Shown here piece by piece: positions 5,381-7,175 of a stretch of 7,175 nt of DNA. Within the stretch, counting starts at the first letter, position 1. Each line of letters begins with the position of its first letter. A program made the position numbers and the translations under genes. A model generated the notes under the pieces. The model made no database searches, was not told the origin of the DNA, and saw nothing but the letters and a program-made list of their open reading frames with translations. The stretch is from Clostridiales bacterium (lineage in GTDB: Bacteria > Bacillota > Clostridia > Lachnospirales > Lachnospiraceae). The stretch spans positions 1 through 7,175 of the forward strand of contig JAJBVF010000526.1 in the NCBI GenBank assembly GCA_020859965.1, written 5' to 3'.

Positions 5381-6262
5381 TTACATAATGGTGCGCAGAT
5401 AATCCGCGCTCTTCTTCATTCCGATTGAAGCGTCCGGAATGTCATCCGGGTGCCATCTCCTCTCATACTCCAGAGAAAGCCATCCGTCATAGCCACATTC
5501 TTTTACTTTTTTCAGAATTTCCGGCCATTTCAGTTCACCTTCTCCGACAATCTTTGTGACCACATTGCGTTCTTCTTCCTTCGGATGAGAGACGTCTGAA
5601 GATACAAATCCCTGATTGCCTTCCTTGAACTTCAGATCCTTCACATGCATGTAATAAACCTTTTCCATCTGAAGAGAAATCGCTGTCAGATAATCCTCCT
5701 GGCCGGTAAAAGTAAGGTTTGCCTGGTCGTAAAGAATGCCCACTGCCGGATGATTGATGGCCATGGAGAGCGCAATGCTTTGCTTCGCAGATACCGTCAT
5801 GGTATTAAAATGATTTTCGATCACGAGTTTTACCTGATGTTTTTCCGCTTCATCTCCGAGTCTGCGCATGCTCTCCACAAGAGTTCCCCATTTTTTTTCA
5901 TCGGGGTCGGTATCCCCTGCCGCATAATTTCCGCCATAGATACGGATATATTCCGCTCCAAGGTAGTCCGCATACTGAATGCAACGAATCAGATCTTCTT
6001 CTTCCTTCTGGCGTACTGCTTCGTCCAGATCATTAAATCTGGAATTGTACGGAGTCAGAGCGATGATCCGGAGCCCCAACTCCTCCGCTTTCTCTTTTAC
6101 CGCCTTCAGCTCCTCTTCGGAACATCTGGTCGGAAGTCCGCTCCTGTAGTCATCCTGTACCACGATTTCCGCTCCGTCCAGCCCGATATCATGGAAAAGC
6201 TGAAGTGCTTCCAGCACGGTATATTCCGGAGTTCCCATGGTATGTCCTGCGATTTTGTACAT
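5381..6262 (-). CDS. Sugar phosphate isomerase/epimerase-type TIM barrel protein (xylose isomerase-like)
   Basis: A cytoplasmic metal-dependent enzyme of the AP-endonuclease-2 / xylose isomerase-like superfamily, which includes sugar and keto-sugar isomerases, 3-epimerases, dehydratases and lyases. It has 293 residues, normal for the group. The metal ligands stand out in order at barrel strand ends: E149 in VIENH, D179 in LYDQAN, H206 in YMHVKD and E265 in LSLEYE. AEIVVQDD (31-38) and IRIYGG (106-111) are other strand ends lining the pocket. The ATG at 6260-6262 has AAGGAGGAG at 6268-6276, which overlaps the stop codon of the preceding oxidoreductase; the genes are only 12 bases apart, so translation is probably coupled. 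Pairing with a Gfo/Idh/MocA enzyme is a recurring arrangement in inositol and keto-sugar pathways. The exact reaction cannot be assigned. Confidence 0.92.
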   Translation of the reverse strand: MYKIAGHTMGTPEYTVLEALQLFHDIGLDGAEIVVQDDYRSGLPTRCSEEELKAVKEKAEELGLRIIALTPYNSRFNDLDEAVRQKEEEDLIRCIQYADYLGAEYIRIYGGNYAAGDTDPDEKKWGTLVESMRRLGDEAEKHQVKLVIENHFNTMTVSAKQSIALSMAINHPAVGILYDQANLTFTGQEDYLTAISLQMEKVYYMHVKDLKFKEGNQGFVSSDVSHPKEEERNVVTKIVGEGELKWPEILKKVKECGYDGWLSLEYERRWHPDDIPDASIGMKKSADYLRTIM

Positions 6263-6267
6263 TTATT

Positions 6268-6276
6268 CTCCTCCTT
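6268..6276 (-). promoter_or_regulatory. Ribosome binding site overlapping the upstream stop codon
   Basis: AAGGAGGAG precedes the isomerase/epimerase start by five bases and overlaps the TAA (6275-6277) of oxidoreductase 1. This is direct evidence that the two genes share a transcript, and it suggests coupled translation. Confidence 0.8.
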
Positions 6277-7175
6277 ATTCGCCCAGATCCGGCAGTCCCG
6301 CGCACTTCAGGATCCGGTGCATCAGTTCATGCGTCTTATAAGCATCCGCTGCATCTGTCAGCGGCTTCTCACCGGTCTTCAGACAATGGAAGAAATGATC
6401 ATCTGCCGCTGTAAAGCCCAGCTTGTCCTCTACCTTTGCCCATCCCATAGCCAGCGGCGTCATGGTCGTCGTATGTTTCTGCTCACTGTCTACGACAGAA
6501 ATCGTATCCGGGCTGTTTACATATACGCTGCGGTTGTGTCCATGGATCTCCATGGTCTCTACCCACTGTCCGGACGCACGGTCTGCGACAAGCATGCCGA
6601 CCGTTCCATTCTCAAACTGCAGCTGTGCGGTAGTCAGCGTCTCATAATACGGATCGGTAAAGATCGAATGAGCCTCCACATGAACGCACTCGCCGCTGAG
6701 ATAACGCATCAGATCCACCATATGAATCGCATTCTCAAGAGTCGCGCGGTATTCCGATGCCGGCCGATTCTTCTGTGCGATGATCACATCCGGTGTCAGA
6801 TCGCCATAGGCTTCCTTTGCCTTTCTGTATACAGGAGCAAATCTGCGGTTAAAGCCAACCATCAGAGTTTTTCCTGTTTTTTCCGCCATCTCCGCCATCT
6901 CATCTGCTTCACGGAGTGTCATTGCCAGCGGTTTTTCGCAGAACACATCCACACCGGCCTGAAGCAGCATCTTCGTCTGCTCCGGATGGCATGGCTTCGG
7001 TGAAAGTACGAATGCACAGTCAAGGTTCAGGCGGATCAGATCCTCCAGACTTTCCACCGCATGCTCGAATCCGTAGCGCTGCTTCGCCCATACGGCGCTT
7101 TCCATATGCTTTGCTGTCACGCCTACCAGTTCTACATCGTCTCTGTCTGCCAGACGCTGGATATGAGAAATTTTT
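6275..7175 (-). CDS. Gfo/Idh/MocA-family NAD(P)-dependent oxidoreductase (copy 1, N-terminus cut by window)
   Basis: A cytoplasmic sugar or cyclitol dehydrogenase of which 299 residues are visible; the frame is open through the high-coordinate edge. The first visible residues KISHIQRL match the end of the Rossmann GxGxxxxH helix, so only about a dozen residues are missing. An internal GTG at 7118-7120 would cut off part of the cofactor fold and is not the start. In visible numbering, LVGVTA (about 16-21) is the second strand, EKP is at 80-82, NRRF is at 109-112, and H151 with D154 in IHMVDLMRYL form the HxxD active-site motif. The C-terminal TGEKPLTD segment is common in the family. It is the most upstream gene seen and ends 12 bases before the isomerase. 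It differs from oxidoreductase 2 across the sequence, suggesting different steps. Inositol 2-dehydrogenase-like or keto-sugar-forming activity are both possible. Confidence 0.93.
   Translation of the reverse strand, partial: KISHIQRLADRDDVELVGVTAKHMESAVWAKQRYGFEHAVESLEDLIRLNLDCAFVLSPKPCHPEQTKMLLQAGVDVFCEKPLAMTLREADEMAEMAEKTGKTLMVGFNRRFAPVYRKAKEAYGDLTPDVIIAQKNRPASEYRATLENAIHMVDLMRYLSGECVHVEAHSIFTDPYYETLTTAQLQFENGTVGMLVADRASGQWVETMEIHGHNRSVYVNSPDTISVVDSEQKHTTTMTPLAMGWAKVEDKLGFTAADDHFFHCLKTGEKPLTDAADAYKTHELMHRILKCAGLPDLGE

Noticed and set aside
5257..5400. A protein-like minus-strand frame through the isomerase-dctP gap ending at a TGA beside the dctP start
   Set aside because: It has no ribosome binding site before its only ATG in the gap and no family I recognise. 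The stem-loop explains part of its sequence, so chance is the simpler reading.
5645..7003. A 452-codon open frame on the plus strand
   Set aside because: It is antisense to the TIM barrel protein and oxidoreductase 1, both of which have full family motifs and ribosome binding sites. Its translation is rich in Cys, His, Arg and Leu without any recognisable motif, as expected of a shadow frame.

Overview
The window is wholly protein-coding and every supported gene lies on the minus strand, so transcription runs from high to low coordinates. Strong AGGAGG-type ribosome binding sites, roughly even base composition and tightly packed genes suggest a Firmicute, probably of the class Clostridia (gut Lachnospiraceae-like). 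This is an inference from style; there is no rRNA or other marker to fix the taxon. No tRNA, rRNA, CRISPR array, insertion sequence or phage gene is visible.

In transcription order the window holds: a Gfo/Idh/MocA oxidoreductase missing about a dozen N-terminal residues (6275-7175); a sugar phosphate isomerase/epimerase-type TIM barrel protein (5381-6262); a TRAP-type (DctP) solute-binding protein (4240-5253); a second, different Gfo/Idh/MocA oxidoreductase (3135-4112); a DapA-family (dihydrodipicolinate synthase / N-acetylneuraminate lyase) aldolase (2219-3106); a PfkB/ribokinase-family sugar kinase (1122-2024); and a zinc-dependent medium-chain alcohol/polyol dehydrogenase running off the low-coordinate end (1-962).

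Together they read as a catabolic locus for an unusual carbohydrate, sugar acid or polyol: capture by the TRAP binding protein, NAD(P)-linked oxidation by up to three oxidoreductases, isomerisation or epimerisation in the TIM barrel, phosphorylation by the kinase and retro-aldol cleavage to a 2-oxo acid (typically pyruvate) plus an aldehyde. The substrate cannot be read from the sequence. No dehydratase, regulator or TRAP membrane subunits (DctQ/DctM) are in view; they may lie outside.

Gene spacing is uneven. The two upstream genes are 12 bases apart with a ribosome binding site overlapping a stop codon, and oxidoreductase 2 and the aldolase are 28 bases apart. The other four gaps (127-194 bases) carry structured or odd DNA: a 12-bp stem-loop before dctP, a GC-rich hairpin before oxidoreductase 2, an interrupted protein-like frame before the kinase, and a perfect 14-bp palindrome plus hairpins before the dehydrogenase. 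No gene-free stretch exceeds 200 bases, and I found no convincing sigma-70 promoter or U-tailed terminator.
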